Of a stretch of DNA of 64,000 bases, positions 37,001 through 52,000 are shown piece after piece (the stretch's first letter is position 1; every line of letters begins with the position of its first letter). Both the position numbers and the translations under genes were made by a program. Source of the DNA: Chamaea fasciata (lineage: Eukaryota > Chordata > Aves > Passeriformes > Sylviidae); the NCBI GenBank assembly GCA_029207755.1, contig JARCOQ010000016.1, positions 13,785,307 through 13,849,306 of the forward strand. The letters run 5' to 3'. The notes under the pieces are model-generated. The model was not told the origin of the DNA. It searched no databases and saw nothing but the letters and a program-made list of their open reading frames with translations.

Positions 37001-40000
37001 TTTAAGGATGGGGGAATACATTTTAACCAAACAGGGAGGATGAGGAACTCAACATGTACTTTGTCTTGTGACTTTTCATTAAGAGGGAGATTTTAATCTT
37101 GTCTTAGGCATTCAGTAGAAGATGAGAGGTAAGAAGTGGCTGAACTATGACTGAAAGATTCCAGTGTGTTGTTTTTTCACATCAGCCAGAGGAAACGACA
37201 ATAACATCCCTGCCCTGGTCCTAGGGGTGCTGCAGGTGACTCCATCTCATCTCTGACAGATGTCCAATTTCCAGGAGTAAAGCTACCTACAAAGCCAGTG
37301 CTCAGAGCAGCCTTTCTAACAGGGGAAAACTCACTTTCTTCACAGACCAAGTCCAACAAAAAAGGCAACCTACAACACTTAGAGCATCTTCCAGTCATAT
37401 GCTTCCTTAGGACTGACTGTGCTTGCCGTGCCCTCTGACTCAGCTTCTCACCATCCACATTATCCACCTCGGAGGAACAGAATTAGGACCTGGCAGGAAT
37501 CAGGCAGATTGAGACACAGAAGTCAGCCACCTGCCAGCTGGGAAGTGGGGAATTTCCAACAGCACAGCACTGATGCTGCTCCCTTCTACATTTCCAGCTC
37601 TTGCCTCACCTCAGCATGTCACTACAAATATCACCTGCCCAGAAAATGTGTCTGCAGTATTACCACAATCAGACACAACAGGGTTTTGCTATGGATAGGT
37701 CCAGCTATGGCTATTGGAACTGTTTTCAGGGTCCAGTTACCAAGGGAAGAGAGTTTGCTATCAAGGCTTGTGCACACAAGGCCTTACCATGTAGGCAGGG
37801 GTCAGTGACATCAAACACACCACTCAAAAGTAGTGGAACTCAGCCTTTACACAGGATGCATCCCAATCCTTCCAAGAGGGCTTGGTCTTGTGTGTAAACT
37901 CAGGCCTAACAATGGTGCAACAGGGTCTGGACACAGCAGATCCAGTTCTGCAAAAATCATGAAGCCCTTGAAAACTGCATGGCAGCAGCCATGGCCAACA
38001 CCTTCCACCCTCCATGGGAATACACCGTCTCCACACACAGGAAACGCCCCTGCCATTCCCTGAGTGACCAGCTCAGGTACAAATGATAATTACAGGCTGC
38101 AAAGGAGCTGCTGCAAGTGATTCTTCATTCTACAGCAGCACCCAGGAAGCCCAGTCACAGGTCAGGACTCCGCTGTGCCAAGTGTTACATAAACACAAAC
38201 TAATGACCTGTGAAAATGTTTACATACCCAAGAACAGGGACAGAGGGATAAAAAACCCCTCATTTACCTTTTCAAATGCAGCCAGAAGAACATGGGCATG
38301 ACCAGTGACCTCAACCACCACTGCAAAAAGAGAAAGGGCAGAACTGGTTAAACCTCTCAAGTAGCACAAGCATCAAAGTACCCTGAGCTGAATTTTAGTC
38401 CACTTAAAATTTCTGAGCTCCCATCTGTTCTATTTTCATCTTCTCCTGCATTTAGAACTTTTCTTATTTTGTCATCAGGTTGGTTCAGAACAGAGCAAGA
38501 GCAAAACCCCTACTGGGTTCTGTGGTGGGCCCTACAAAACCAGGCCTTCATTGTCCTGGGTGCTCCAAACTATCCCTCTTGGTTAGCAGAGGTTGGAAAG
38601 GGACAGTAAAACAAAGCACTCAGTGGGATTCTCCTGTACCCTGAAACTTCTGGGCTTAATTACCTGAATTTATCACAGATCTATCTGGTTTAATAGCAAT
38701 TGGCTGCATTTCCAGCCCTGTTACCCATCATTTTATTTCTGTCTAGTCCAACATGCTTATAAAACATTTATTTCTCATACTGATTTCAGACACTGAAACA
38801 TCACTGTCCAGCTTTCCCCAAAGACAAGCATTTTCCCTCTTCCAAACTTGAGGGCTCCCTCTTAATCCCACAGCAATGGGAAGGGGCTGTCAGAGGTTTC
38901 AGGACTGCTTTCCTGGCTCCTTCAGCAGAGAGAAGAGGAGGTGGGGTACAATCCAGTCTCTCTCACTCAGGACTCTGAGGTTCTGTTGAGCTCCAGTCGG
39001 TTGGATCCTTTTCCTGAATCCTGTTCAGACTCATTGTATGGAAATGGGAGACAGAGTTTGTGAAGGAGCCACAGAGGGAAGGGAAGGCATGGAAGCACTC
39101 ATGCTGCTTGGAGTGATGAGGGCTGTGCTCAGCACAGGCAGGAGAGCTGGTGGGCAGCCCTGCCTGGAAGGTGCAGCCCAAGGAAGCAATTCCTGCTCTG
39201 TCTGAAAGGGAAAGGAGCTCCACAGCTTCCTCTGGGCTCCCAGAACAGCAGAGACAAGAGAGGAACCATTCCCTGGACTATGGCACACAGACCATGTCTG
39301 GAAACAGCCATAAGTGAGATGGGAGATCTGCCTCCAGATTTGCTGGGAAACTGAGGTTGGCCATGGCAATTTGGAATCAGGAGCACAAGGAAATGCAGAA
39401 AAGGGGGTTAAAACTGGGAATTCATCTGCTTGCTCCTCTCACTGCCAGCCAAGAGCAAGTCTGCTCTGTCTCTCAGAGTAAACAAAATTCAGGTCCTTTC
39501 CCTCAGTCTGAATGGCCAAGGGAAGAGGTAACAATTCCTGTCCTCTGTGCATTCCTGGAGTGTGTGTGTGTGGCCAGAGTGGTGTGACCTGCCCTGTGCA
39601 GCACCTCTCCTTCCTGTTCTGTGCTTCTCCCTGGGAACAACCCCACTGGCAGCAATGGGGCAGGACTAACACTGCAAGCCATGGCAGAGTTCAGTCCAAA
39701 CCAGCATCTCCCTGACTGCTACTTTAATTTACCACTCAACCTTATTTAACACAAGCGGTTCCAGGCCAGCTGTAATTTTCCAGGTGCTGCAAACACAGCA
39801 CACCAGCTCCTTCCAGTCCCATCATTTATAAAAAAGAACCAAAATACACAATTTCCTCAAATCTTGCTCAAATGTCACACATTTTTTTGTGCTGATACTC
39901 TTTCCAGGAGGGGATTTAAAAGCAGTTGGTTTTCTAGGTTATTAAAATAGATGGGAGTACATTATTGGCTAAGACTGAGCATGGTATGTGCATAAATGTA

Positions 40001-43000
40001 TGCTTCCCATACTGCCTCCTGTTCTATTTTTGATCCTTCTAGACATGCCCAGCGTTAGAGAGTATAAACACCTTGCCAGAAGTTCCATAAACAGAGGAAG
40101 CTGTTTTATATTTATGGTCAAGAAATACACATATATGTCGATTTTACTAAGGGTGCCTGAAATCACTAAAAATAGATGCACTTTAGAAGCAATTTCCTTT
40201 ATGTTGCACTGTGCTTTGTTAGTCACACTTTCAATTGGCTTATTCAGTTCTATTTCTGTCTGCTTGGAAGACTGTAAAATAACGCAATGAGTTTCTGGGC
40301 TTTTTCACATCTACAACATAAAAAACTGAGCAAGCAACTGACCTGAACAATGTGATCAACAATGGATTTTTTCTTTTCAAATTATCTTAAATTTTGTACA
40401 AAAAGTTACAGAAGTGAAATGCTGGTCCTGCTGACCATAAAAGTTCCCAGTTTCAAAGAAAATGTGACTTCCTTGTGCCCTTCCTTGTTCATTGTTCATT
40501 GCTGACACTCCAGATGAGCCCAAAAGCACACATCCCCTAAGGGAAATACCATGCAAGGAGAGCAATAATCTAAAAGTAATACTCTAAATATTCACTGGTC
40601 TACCCTCCCCAAAACAGCAGTGTGCTTTAAAAATAATCATCAATTAATCATAATTACAAATTATGATTAGTCATTATTTTTAAATAATCAACAATTATTT
40701 CTCCTGAAAGGTTATGCTCTTTCATTACAACCATTCAACATCCTCAGAAAAAGCATAATTCCAAACTGCTGAATGAAGCTGCATTTGGCTGAAGAGTGAT
40801 CTGAGCATTTTAATGCCATTTCCTTTTCTCTGCCCATTTCCAGATTTTTAGGAAGACAACTGACCCCTCCAAAAGGGAGAAAAGACCAGCTCCACCCTCT
40901 TTGACCCATACATTGCAAAAGCAAAATCCAACAATCAAGGATGTCATTTGCTCTGATTTCTGTGCCTGGCACTGGTGGCAGAGCTAGGAGCTTTCCTGAA
41001 CACTATTCCAACACTAAATACCTGGCCATTTTTCCTGTAAAAAAAAATAAATGCTATTTTTAAAAGTATAGTTTTTTATGTGGTTAGCTTGGCCCTTCTA
41101 ATAAAGGGAAGTTATGGTGAACTCCTGAAATATTTTTATTCTGGAAAGGCTCCCCAAGGAGGCCAGTCCTGAAAGGGGTCACAGAAGCTCAGAGAGAGCC
41201 AGGAGAAGACCATGGGAACAGAAGATCAGTTCTTACCATCCCCTTCATCCACCACTGCTCGGATGACCACAGGGAACACGCCACGGTCCAAGTCAAAGTT
41301 CAGCTGAGGGAAAGAAAGAAGCTGAGGTTACACAATTCACACCAGACTTGCCTGAAGACAACAGTGGAGATCATGTTAGTTCAGTGGAGGGTCCTTCTGA
41401 CAGAACCCCAGCACCTGGTCTCAAAAGGACACAACAGAGCAGGAGGATTTAAAATTCCAGGCACCCATTTTAAAAGGGAGTCAATTACAACATCCATACA
41501 CTGACGTGGCACTAAACACCAGCAAAGCAAAGGATCTCAGTTTGAATTCCAAATGGTATTTAATTCTCATTAATTCACGTGTCCTAAAAGTCTTCTGAGT
41601 GATTTGAAGTAGGACAAGTTTCTCAAGATATATCCAGTGTCACAATTTTGCCTACATATGATGGGATATATTGGCTTCAGCACAGCAGCACATTGTGCTC
41701 CCAACACCACAAAGAGACTCTGGCTCTGGTAGGAAGTTCCTGAAGACATAAGAGGAAAGTCTGCAAAACTTCCAGCTCACACAACACTTTAAGGAAACAC
41801 CGGACTGATTTTCATCTCTTGACATGTTATGAAATGCAGGTCCTTGAGCTTCTCATTGGGGAGAGTGAAAATCTGAGTGCAAGGAAAACAGTCTCAGTTT
41901 CTCCCTTTGCCCTACACTTCATTAACACACATCAAAAGCTCCGTGTCATTTTAGAAATACAAGGAAAAGGCAACCTTACAAACACTGTCCTAAGCCAGGA
42001 ATGGAAGTGGCTCAGGACTGGATTTCTGTTGTTTTTGTTAATCACCGACTTGGATGTTTTGTCTCATCTCTTGCCAAGACTGAAAAAAAAGAGATGACAT
42101 TAATCCCTGGTGCTCCAGGTAATCTGTTTTCAGTTTCTCCATGAAAACTGAGACCCAACTGCAGGTGCTGCAGCACCGTTCAGACAGTGCTTTGGGGCTT
42201 CCATCACTTTGCCACAGCCCCAGCATCATTTGCAGCCTGACTTGCACCAGTCCCTCAAGAGATAAACCATTTGAAGGGAAAGTCACATCACAGAACTGAG
42301 GTTGCTTTACCATATAAACTCCAGTGTCCTCGAACAAAAGGCCTCTTTAAGGCACCATTTCACATTCATTTTTAGGGCCCTGAACACAACTCAATCGACA
42401 CAAGCCATACTCTGTAATTTCCAAGCAAATCAGTAAATGAAAAATAAACTTTTATAAAGCTTTTCACAGAGCAACCCAACATAACATCAATCTCCCTTCT
42501 TCCCCAGCCAAGACCTATGTCATATCCGAGTGTTACACTAAGCAAAAATATGAAATAAATCTGGGGGTTTTGAATAACACCAATAACAAAGCTGGAAAGA
42601 AATCTGAAATGTCAGTTGTACACAGCTAAGACACTGCCAGCTGTCTCAGATGGAAGTGCTGCATTTTGGTGGCCAGTTAGGAAGATTTAGGACAACGACC
42701 AGTATGTAACACAGAGCTGGCACGGGAGGGGAAACTTTGGAAACACAGTGCTTGTCCCACATTTTTTCCAGCTCTCAGTAATACCAATGAAAAAAGAGGA
42801 AACAGAGGATGCAGCAGAACAAGCAAAGAGAGCTGGAAACTCACTTTTCCTTTAAGCTGTCAAAGGGATATGACTTTAGTACTTGAGTTAAAACCTTGCT
42901 GACAGGAACAAAAGTGAAAATTAAGCTTCTCAATTCTTTAAGAAGAAAGGGAACTGAGCTCTTTCAGACAACAGAAGGGATTGAAAAGCAGCTCTTCCAG

Positions 43001-46000
43001 GCTTTTGTAGGCTGAACTTGTGAAATCATCTATTGGCAGAGAAGCCAAGACATCAGGAGACCAGACTCTGCAGGCTCTTGGTAACCACCATGGCATTTGT
43101 TAAGGCACGGGACTGATTATAGCTGTAACTGTAACTTCAGGACAATAGCTATTCAACCCTTCAAATACATGAAAGATTACTTTTTCCCCCCTTTTTTTCC
43201 TTTTTTTCTTCTTTTCTGGTTTTTGGGTATTTTTGTAATAGGCAGAGTTATCTACCAAGGTTCACGTATACAATACACTTCCACAGGCTTGGATCAGGAA
43301 ATGAACACCATTATCAGTATGCACTTCCTGGGAGAGAGGTCCACAAAACCAAATATATTAGCAGTAGCTGCAGAACAACTACTCTGCCTTTGAAATCTCT
43401 TATCACAATTCTTCACAGAGCAGGGGAAAGACCAAGGCTTTCCTCCCCTATGCCATGTGCAGGGGAAGCCTTTGGGTCAAAGTTTGAAGGCTCAGAAACG
43501 AGAGGCTTACTGCCCATGTTGGAATTTTGCAGACACTAAAGATACCAAAATTAACAGGACTCCACAAATCTTGGTATGTAGCCACAAAGCTTAATTTAAA
43601 CCAAGCCCTGGTCTGTTTGCAGTTATGGGTTAAATTAAGAAGAGGAAAACATTCCCTTATTCAGCATTGATGCAGCAGTGTAAATCTGCCCCAGCAGAAT
43701 ATCTCTTCACAACGCTGCACTGCTACAGATAATAGTGCAGGATGTGGCCCTTTAACAGAACAGGACTCTTCCAGAGCAGTGGTCTCCAAACTATTCTGAC
43801 TATTTATCCCAGCAGTTATGTGCTTTGAGCACATAGTCCCAATGTGTGTGTTTATTACCTATGGGTTATACACATGTATTTCTGAAGTCCTTGCCACACC
43901 TCGATGAACTGTATTGCATGCACCTCACTCTGGAGACCACTGTTCTAGAGGACCTCCCAAAAACCTTAAAACTAAAACCCACAAAAACAGAGATCACAAC
44001 AGACATTAGTTCCCACAAGCTCTTTGGCTGGCAGGGAGAGGAAGGCCAAGGAAAGCAGGTTATCCAGGAAAACCTCCAGTGCCAATCCCTGCAGCCTCCC
44101 TCCTAAATCAGCTGATCAGTGATATCAAAAGTCACTTCTCTGGATTTCCTCCCAGTTGGCCTGATCTGCCTGCCAAGTTCCCATAGTGCTCCTCCCAGGG
44201 CACACTAGAGGAGCTGGGAGAAAGTGTCTTCCAGCCATAACTTCATGGCACTAAACAGAGGCCAGTGCTTCTGGGACAACCGGGTGTGGAAAGAAGGGGA
44301 CACTGAGCAGACACTTACCTCATCGTCCTTCCACTCTGAGAAATCAATCTTGAAGGAAGGCAGGGAGAATTGCTGGCTTACCCCTCTCTTGTAATGAACC
44401 GTCTCGGACTGCAGGGAGGGATTCTTTGTGCTGTATCTGAAGGAAGGGGGAAAAAGAAAACTTGCTGTAACAAACAACTGCTCCCTGCTCGGCTCTCGCT
44501 CACTCCCGCCCGTCGGCCTCTCAGGAATCACAAGTGGCAGCTCTAAGAGCAGAGCTGGCAGGGGCTGGCAGCCATTCAGTGGGGACACAAAGAGGGAAGG
44601 GAAAGGTCAAAGCAAGAAGGTGAGCACAGGAAAGAGAAAGCAGCGCAGACAGGCAAGGTCTGATCGTGTCCATACTGACCCGCCCGGGTGTTGGAGTACA
44701 GGGGGGTGCAGCAGCTTAGCAAAGGCCTGCTCCCTAAATCCATGGCCTAGGCAACGCTGGCTTTAAGCCCAGCACAGTCCTGATTTCTGCAGGAAACCCA
44801 GGAAGAACGAGCTATGACCTAACACTGGGAACAGACTACCCAGCACAGTGCTGAAATCACTCCTGTGCCTCTGTGGGACAGCTCCACAGTGGGAAACCCT
44901 GCTTGGTGTCCACCATCCTGCTACGCCATTCCAATCCACTCCTCAATCCCTCCTCTGCTTCCCCAGGGGTGTTCCAGGGCTACCAACACCACCCCAGCCA
45001 CCCAGAGAAGAGTCACTGTCTCAAAGCTTTTCACTGAAACACCAGCACTGCCAGGCTGGGATACACATCTGGAACAGGGCCACAGCTGCATCCACCATCT
45101 TCTGCACCCTGAGCCCACGTGGTGCTGTCCTCCCCAGGAGACAATTCCCTGCCCACTCCCCCTTTCTGGAGGGCGATGTCTTGAGCTCGATGTGCACAGC
45201 TCTCCCAGTTCTAGGACAGGAGAGGAGGCAGTGAACCCCAGAGCAGGGTGAGAACAGCTGAAGCTGCCTTTACCACCAAAGCCTTTCTTGTCAAATTACC
45301 AACTGTGTGTTCAGAGCATACTGACAAACCGGAGAGAAGGTGAGAGATCCCCTGCCCAAGAGACACTGCAGCAACATCTTCCCTCAGCACAGTGACAAGA
45401 CAGGCTCCAGCTCTACAAGAAAATCCTCTTCCTTTCTCTGGAAAGCTGCAACAGTTCCTGCACCCTCTGAGGATCCAGAAGGTCAAGGGTCACAATATCC
45501 ACGTTAAATGCTGGAAGGTCATGACAAAGGGCAGGTTCACCCTGTGCGCTCTGCTTTTCCTGCCAAGGCAGGTGCATTAAGTTATTAATGACAATACCCT
45601 CAGAGCCCATTCTGTACTGCGCAGAAATTGTGCTGCTTTACTAGAAGGTCTCACTCCATCCTTTGCATTTCAAGCATGGTGTGGGGGAGATCAGAATGAC
45701 AGGTCTTTTATACGTGAATTACAGAGCGAGCAATTGAGTGAAGTTTTATTTACTGAGTTGTCAAGCACAATGAATAGAGCAAGCCTGTATCTAGCTCCTT
45801 TTGTGGCACTCTCAAAGCTTTCCAGCTCTGCAGAGAGGCACAATTCTCCCTCCACAGCTGGGAAAGCAGGGGATGGAAGAGTGACTTATCTAAGGTGACA
45901 GCAAGTCAGGAACTTACTGGAAATAAAGTGCAGAGGATAGAGTGGAGGTGGGAAAGGGGTGTAAACATGATGCTGCTGAGTGCCAGGAATGCTGGAGGAC

Positions 46001-49000
46001 CTGCATTTACAGCACCAGAAACCCAAACTAGGCTGCAAAAGAAAAACAAATAACACTCTTCCAAGGAGGACAGGGCAGAATAATACTCACATTGACTCGC
46101 AGGGTCCCTGGGAAAAGAAATAAACCAGACACATAGATTTTCTGAGCTGAAGAGTAGAACAAAATTATTAAAGAGGCTTCCCCAAGTGACCTTTATGCCT
46201 CAGACTGTGTGACTGCCTGGCCCCCATTGCCAAAACATGTCAGACATGGATCTGAACACCCAGATAACTCTGAACACCTCCAGCCAGCAGCCAGTGGGCC
46301 GGTGAATACCCTGGAAGTCTGATGACCCCTGACTGACTCACAGAAAAGGATCATCCTTCCAATGTCACGCAAAGGTTCCCTGCACAAGACAACGCTCCCT
46401 GTGCTACACAGGAGGGAAACTTGACAAGCTGTTTTAAAGGAGATATCCTGCATATGAGGGTTTAAGGGCCCTCTACCCATCCCCTGCTCCTTGGCTTGGA
46501 ATCTGCTGTATTCAGTCATCCACTCCCCGCCTGTGCTGCTGGGGGCTCACAGCAAACAATAGCAGGGAAGCTCTGTAGAGCTGGGCAGATGTGGTACAGA
46601 AAAGGAGAGCATGCATCAAAAAATAAAGGACAGCTGAGAAGCAACACGCTGCCTCTCTCTGCATGAAGTATGAAAGCTGAATGTTTGGGCTGCTGTTGCT
46701 CAGACTGCACTGGGCCAGGCCTCCATCCAGGGCAGGAAAAAACCACCTTGTGACCATTGGCAGCTCAGGATGGTGGAAAAGTGATGGGGTCTGTCCTATA
46801 AGGTCAGAACCAAACAGAAATCCTTGGTCACATTATTTTAAACCTGTTTGTTTGCTCAGGTACCCCTGACAGCACGAGAACCACAAGCAACCCAAGGTAC
46901 CCCACTGCTGGCTGCAGCAGCAGTCCCCAGCTCTGTCCTCAGGGTTCATGCAGCCCATGTCCTCCTGTGAGCTCTGTGACACACCTTTACTCACAAAAAG
47001 AAAACTACACTCTGCACTGACTCCTTCTTCCCTCGTGTCAAACCCTTCTACCTCCAAAGCCAGCTGTGTATCAGAGAACCAGCAGATGAGAGGCCCTGTG
47101 ACCATATCACAGTGATTTCTGAGAGAAGAGGAACAAACTGAAATTATTCCCCAGTCTCACTCTTCCTCTGTCAGCTGAGAAGCACTCATTGCCTGCATGG
47201 AGAAACTCAGTCTGGGGCACCTGCAGACCCTGAGCAGCTCACAGACAAAAGTTCTATGCTAGAGTTTGGCTAAGCAGAGTTAAATTTCTGTTGCTACACG
47301 CTCACTGGGGTGTTTCCCCTCCTCCCTCATCCCTGGCCTGTGCCTGGGGAAGTTCTCAGCAGAGCATCAGCCCCAGCTTCTGCAGATTTCTTCAGTGTTA
47401 AATTCCCACTCAGCTGTGCCTGGGCAGTCAAAGGACAGCTCCTGTTCCCACCAGCACACTGGGACCCCTGACTGAGAAGTGCCACACCAGGCTCCTTGCC
47501 AGGCTGCCTGACTTACACAGAACACTGTCCAGACCCCATTCCTCAGGAAAAGCAGGATGCATGGAGCAATGTTGCCCCTAGGTAACACTTTTGACTAGAA
47601 ATGGCTGTGAGAACCTGTGCTTTGAAGAGCCTGTAGACAAAACAAGAGTGCTCTTTCTTTAGCAGCAGCTAAACGTGTTTCATGGCAATCTGTAGTGAGC
47701 CAAGAGCAAGAAGAGTTTCAGAGAGTACTCAGGAAACAATTCTGCCACTGCCACAGGCTGTGACTGCCTAGCAGGCTCCATGTCCTCTTACAGGTGATGA
47801 GGAAGGAGTCAGTCAAGTTCTGCTGGTGTTCAAAGGGGACAGGAGGTGATGTGGAACAAGTATCCTCCCCTCCTCTCTTTCCCACCTGCTTATTCCCCTT
47901 TCATTTTGAGGCAGGATCCCACAGGTCAGCTTTTGGGGAAGAAGGAAGTTGAACAAATGTTTCAACTCTAAGTGACTACTGATAAAAGAACCACCACCAA
48001 ACTACAGGAAAGCCATAGCCCTGGGTCTCAATCAGAATTAGACAAGATCCACCCCAGAGAGGCTCCCACAAGGAGTTTGGAGGTTAACCAGGTGCTAAGG
48101 CATTGGACTGCAATCTCTGAGAGTCTTCTCCTTCCCTCCTGCTTCCTCCAGGACCGAGTTTCCACTTCAAGCCAGGAAGAGACAACCCCCTCCCCAGGCA
48201 GCCAAAACCCCAGTGCCCACATTCCCCTTCAGCCCCTGCAGAGCTCTGTCTCCAGCTGCTGGGAGCACCACACTCCCAGCTCCAGCCAGGCTTCAAAGCT
48301 CACACAACAGCTACACAGAGAGGCACAAAGGCCACAACTAAAGACAGACAGAGGGTTTGTCTGCTTGCTGAAATCTATAGAATTTGGCTCTCCAGCCTGT
48401 AAACTCTGCACCCTCGAGTGCTCCCTTGGGGACTGGTGTGTGCCTGGATCAAAGCCATAAAGGCTTGTTCCTAGCAAAACCCAGCACTCGCCTCTGATTT
48501 CTTCACACAGAAGAAATCTCTGCACAAAGAATTCATATTAATCACCACAGCCAAAAGCAGCAAGAGCACCTTTCAAAGGCCCTGAACAGACAGAGGCCAT
48601 TAAATAACCAAAGGAATATCTGAGTCCTCTGTCTCCTATGCAAGCTTGAATGAAAACAGCCGTGTGCTGAGCCACCCGTTGGATTTCATTTTGTGACCCA
48701 ACTCTTCAAACTTCCACACACTGACAGAGCAGGGAATCCTTGCAGTGTCATGTCCCCCATCAGCCCAGAAGACTGAGGGAGGAGGTTTGGGGCATTGCAA
48801 AACAAACAAGGAAATGGGGTTTGTTTTTTTAATAAATCCATTTGCACATCAGCAACACAAACAGCACGGCCCCGGAAAGGGCAAGGACTGCAGAGCTACA
48901 CTGACCTATTTTCATTCTGTTTTCTCTTTATATTGAGAAAATAGAACTTGGCAATGGCACTGGAATATGGGAGAGAATCTATTTTGTCCAAAAAGGAAGA

Positions 49001-52000
49001 TCTTTTTCATAAGAACGGGCTGCAAGATTTAAACCTCTCACATCATATTTATCACCAGTTCCTGATCTTCCTGGATTGCTCATGCCTTCAGATCTGGCTC
49101 TTTTAAGTGCTTCCAGCTACAGGCTTGGTTTGACTTCTTCCCCTGAGGAAAGAACCGCTGCTGTCATGTTTGAACTGCGCAATCCTTCCTGCTAGTCAGC
49201 AGGACACCTACAGTTGGAAAAGTCCCAGGGGCCCTCCCAGGAGCAGGCTAATGATGTGCACATCTAGGATTCTGCCAGAAAAAGCAGCGATGCATTCACA
49301 GGCAGTGGAGCACTCACAAAAAGAGAATACAAATATTTCTGCAGCCTGCTCCAAAAACACACCTGTCTCCCAAACCAAGGGTATCTAAGGTACAAACACA
49401 TGAACCAGTTATTACAGGAGAAGGCAGGCTACAACTGGGAGTCTTTTAACTATTCTCTATGAGCTGCTGCCAACCCCACAACGGAAATGCAGTGCAGAGC
49501 ACCCTCTCCTTTATCTGGAGGGAAATTACATTATGGGCAATCACTAGTGAGTAGCTGAGGTACAGTTCACACACGTCCACGTTCCACCCGATTTCCAAAA
49601 CTAAAGAAAATGGACACAGCCAGAAAAATAAACAGAACTGAAGATACTGGGGGTCTTGAGCTGTTCAGAAGCAGGTCAGTGCTAATTCCTTGCCACTAAA
49701 GAGACTTGGGCATAGGTAGATCTCTGTTACCCTTGGGGTGATACACTAGCTTGTCCTCTGAGAACTGGTGTGTTTAATCTTTAGAGTGAGTTGCAATCAC
49801 AAAGTAACCAAGCAAAAGACATTTCAAAGATGAGAGGGGCAGTCCCCTCCAGATTTAAACTGATTTCTGTTTCATCCAAAAGGCTTCCACAGATATCTGC
49901 ACTAGCACCAGAAGGTGCAGGGTACCTTCCCCTGGGCACGGGGCTGAAGAGGTGAACACATCTTTAGAGTCACCAACACAATCACCTTCACCAGACTTTG
50001 CTGGTCATCTGTGGTCCCACAAAAGTGATGACACAGCTCCCTGTGAGATCAACAGCTGAGGACAAGAGGCAGGCAGCTGTTGGGAGCTACGTGTTCCCAG
50101 GATCTTGGCTAGGAAACACTGCAGCCGAGCATATCTCCCAGCCCAATTACCTAGGAAAGTCTGCTGAACATACTTTGAGACAGGTTAGGACAGGACTGAC
50201 AAAGCCACCAGCATTTAAATGGAGCCCAAATAACTCCAGAAGGAAGCTCCCTGGCTTGCAGAAAGGCTTCCCCTTGGTCATGGAAACCAGCTGATCCCAA
50301 AGCCAGGCCCAAGACACAGCGCTGTGGCTCCCAGGGGAGCAGAGGCTCCACAAGCCAAGCCACTGCACAGGGAGAGCCACCTTCCCTTCCCTTCCTTCCC
50401 TCCTCTCACCCCCAGCTGCATGACCACAACCAGGCTCCTGGCAGGAGTTTTGCAGGAGTGCTGATACTATCAGGATCAGTGGCTGTTCCAGCAGAGAAGC
50501 AGGAATAACTTGTTTAGCGCTTCTAAGGAGCCATGCTGCAGGCTGAGAGCTGGGAGAAAATTCCTGCTTTTCACAGGGGGCCAGAAAGTTTCTCCCATTT
50601 TAGGGCTGAGTATTGATTTAAGAGAGTGGAAAAAAAAAAAAGTGTTTTCTTTTAAAGAGCATCTCCATCCCAATCAACTGCAATAGAGGAAGTTTTGGAT
50701 TCATACACAGGACAGCTTTTGCACATGCCTGTTCCACGAATGCAGCTGTTAGCACCAAAAGAGATTGAGGAAAAGGAAAATCCACCAGCCCAGGCAGGGG
50801 AAAGCTGCATTCCTGTTAGTGCGCTGAAAATGCACTCGCTCCACTCAGAGCTCTAAGAATGCAGCCCAGATTTTTTTTTTTTCCACTAGAATTTGAAAAG
50901 AATAAATCAAAGTAATTACAGCACTGCCCTTACAGAATTGCTTTGCAAAGCTGAAATCAGAGCTTCAAAAGGTTTTTACTAGCAGCCAGCAAATCCAGAG
51001 AAGCAGAGATGCCTACTTGGGCAGCTGCACTGGCCCCAAGACGTGCTTCAGGAGCCACTTCCACATGGAAAAATAGCCTGGGTTGAATTAAAGCAGCTTA
51101 TAAAGTCTATATTTGTATCTGACTTCCCCCCTACACATCTGCACGAAATCAGGATCATGCCTTCCAAAAAGTTCCCCGGCTTCTGGCGCAGCCCCTGCAC
51201 CCACATTTACATAACATTTATTGTTCAGGCACCCCAGAGCAGAAACAGGCAGTTCATCATTCCTGTATTATGGAGAAATGAAAGTATGATTTATTAAATG
51301 AAAGGCCAGAAGTGGAAGAAAGAGCTGAATATGGGTGCTTTGACCTCTTAGAAGGTTTAGTGCACCAGGGACTGCTGCAACTCCAGCAGGACAGCACAGA
51401 ACCATTGGCTAATTCTTCATTAGTGGGGAAATCACTGCTGATCCTGGTTTCATGCAGAGGGTTCATGAACACAGGCTTCAGCTCTGCCATCTAACAGAGA
51501 TCCCTCTCTCACTGAACCATGGACAGGGTGGATTAAAAAAAATCACATTAAAAAAAAGAAATCCTTTGAAGCCGACAGCTCTGTTCATGTCCAGAAACTC
51601 TACCTAGGAATTGTTCAAATTTAATTTAAAAGCCATTGGGTAGTTCATGTTTGCTGCACAAGTTTAGAAAGACAGATAACAGCACTGGTGACAGTCACTG
51701 GCTCAGTGCATGGCACTAAATTTCAGAAAAAATTGTTCTTAAGTGAACCAAAACCTGTGTTTTCCTCCTCCAGCCAAGAGGAGAGCTACTAGTTACAGAG
51801 GACTGAAAATACTCTCTGTCCAGAAACAGTTGGTTGTATTTGGTAATTAAAACAATTCTATTAAGCAATTATTCTTCAAGGCACAACTTGACAAGAGAGT
51901 TTCTTAAGAGTTCAACATGAGCAGTTTAATCAACAAGAACAAACACTGCTGGTCTTGGGTAACTCAGGTACAATTCCAGCCCAACACAGCCTGGTTCAAG

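Larger units (their letters stand above)
36007..44318 (-). other. MGRN1: MGRN1 introns 5, 6 and 7
   Basis: Introns 36007-38267, 38321-41236 and 41304-44318. They hold an AT-rich imperfect palindrome at 40626-40684 and a short hAT-like element at 43777-43942. No other genes seen. Confidence 0.85.
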
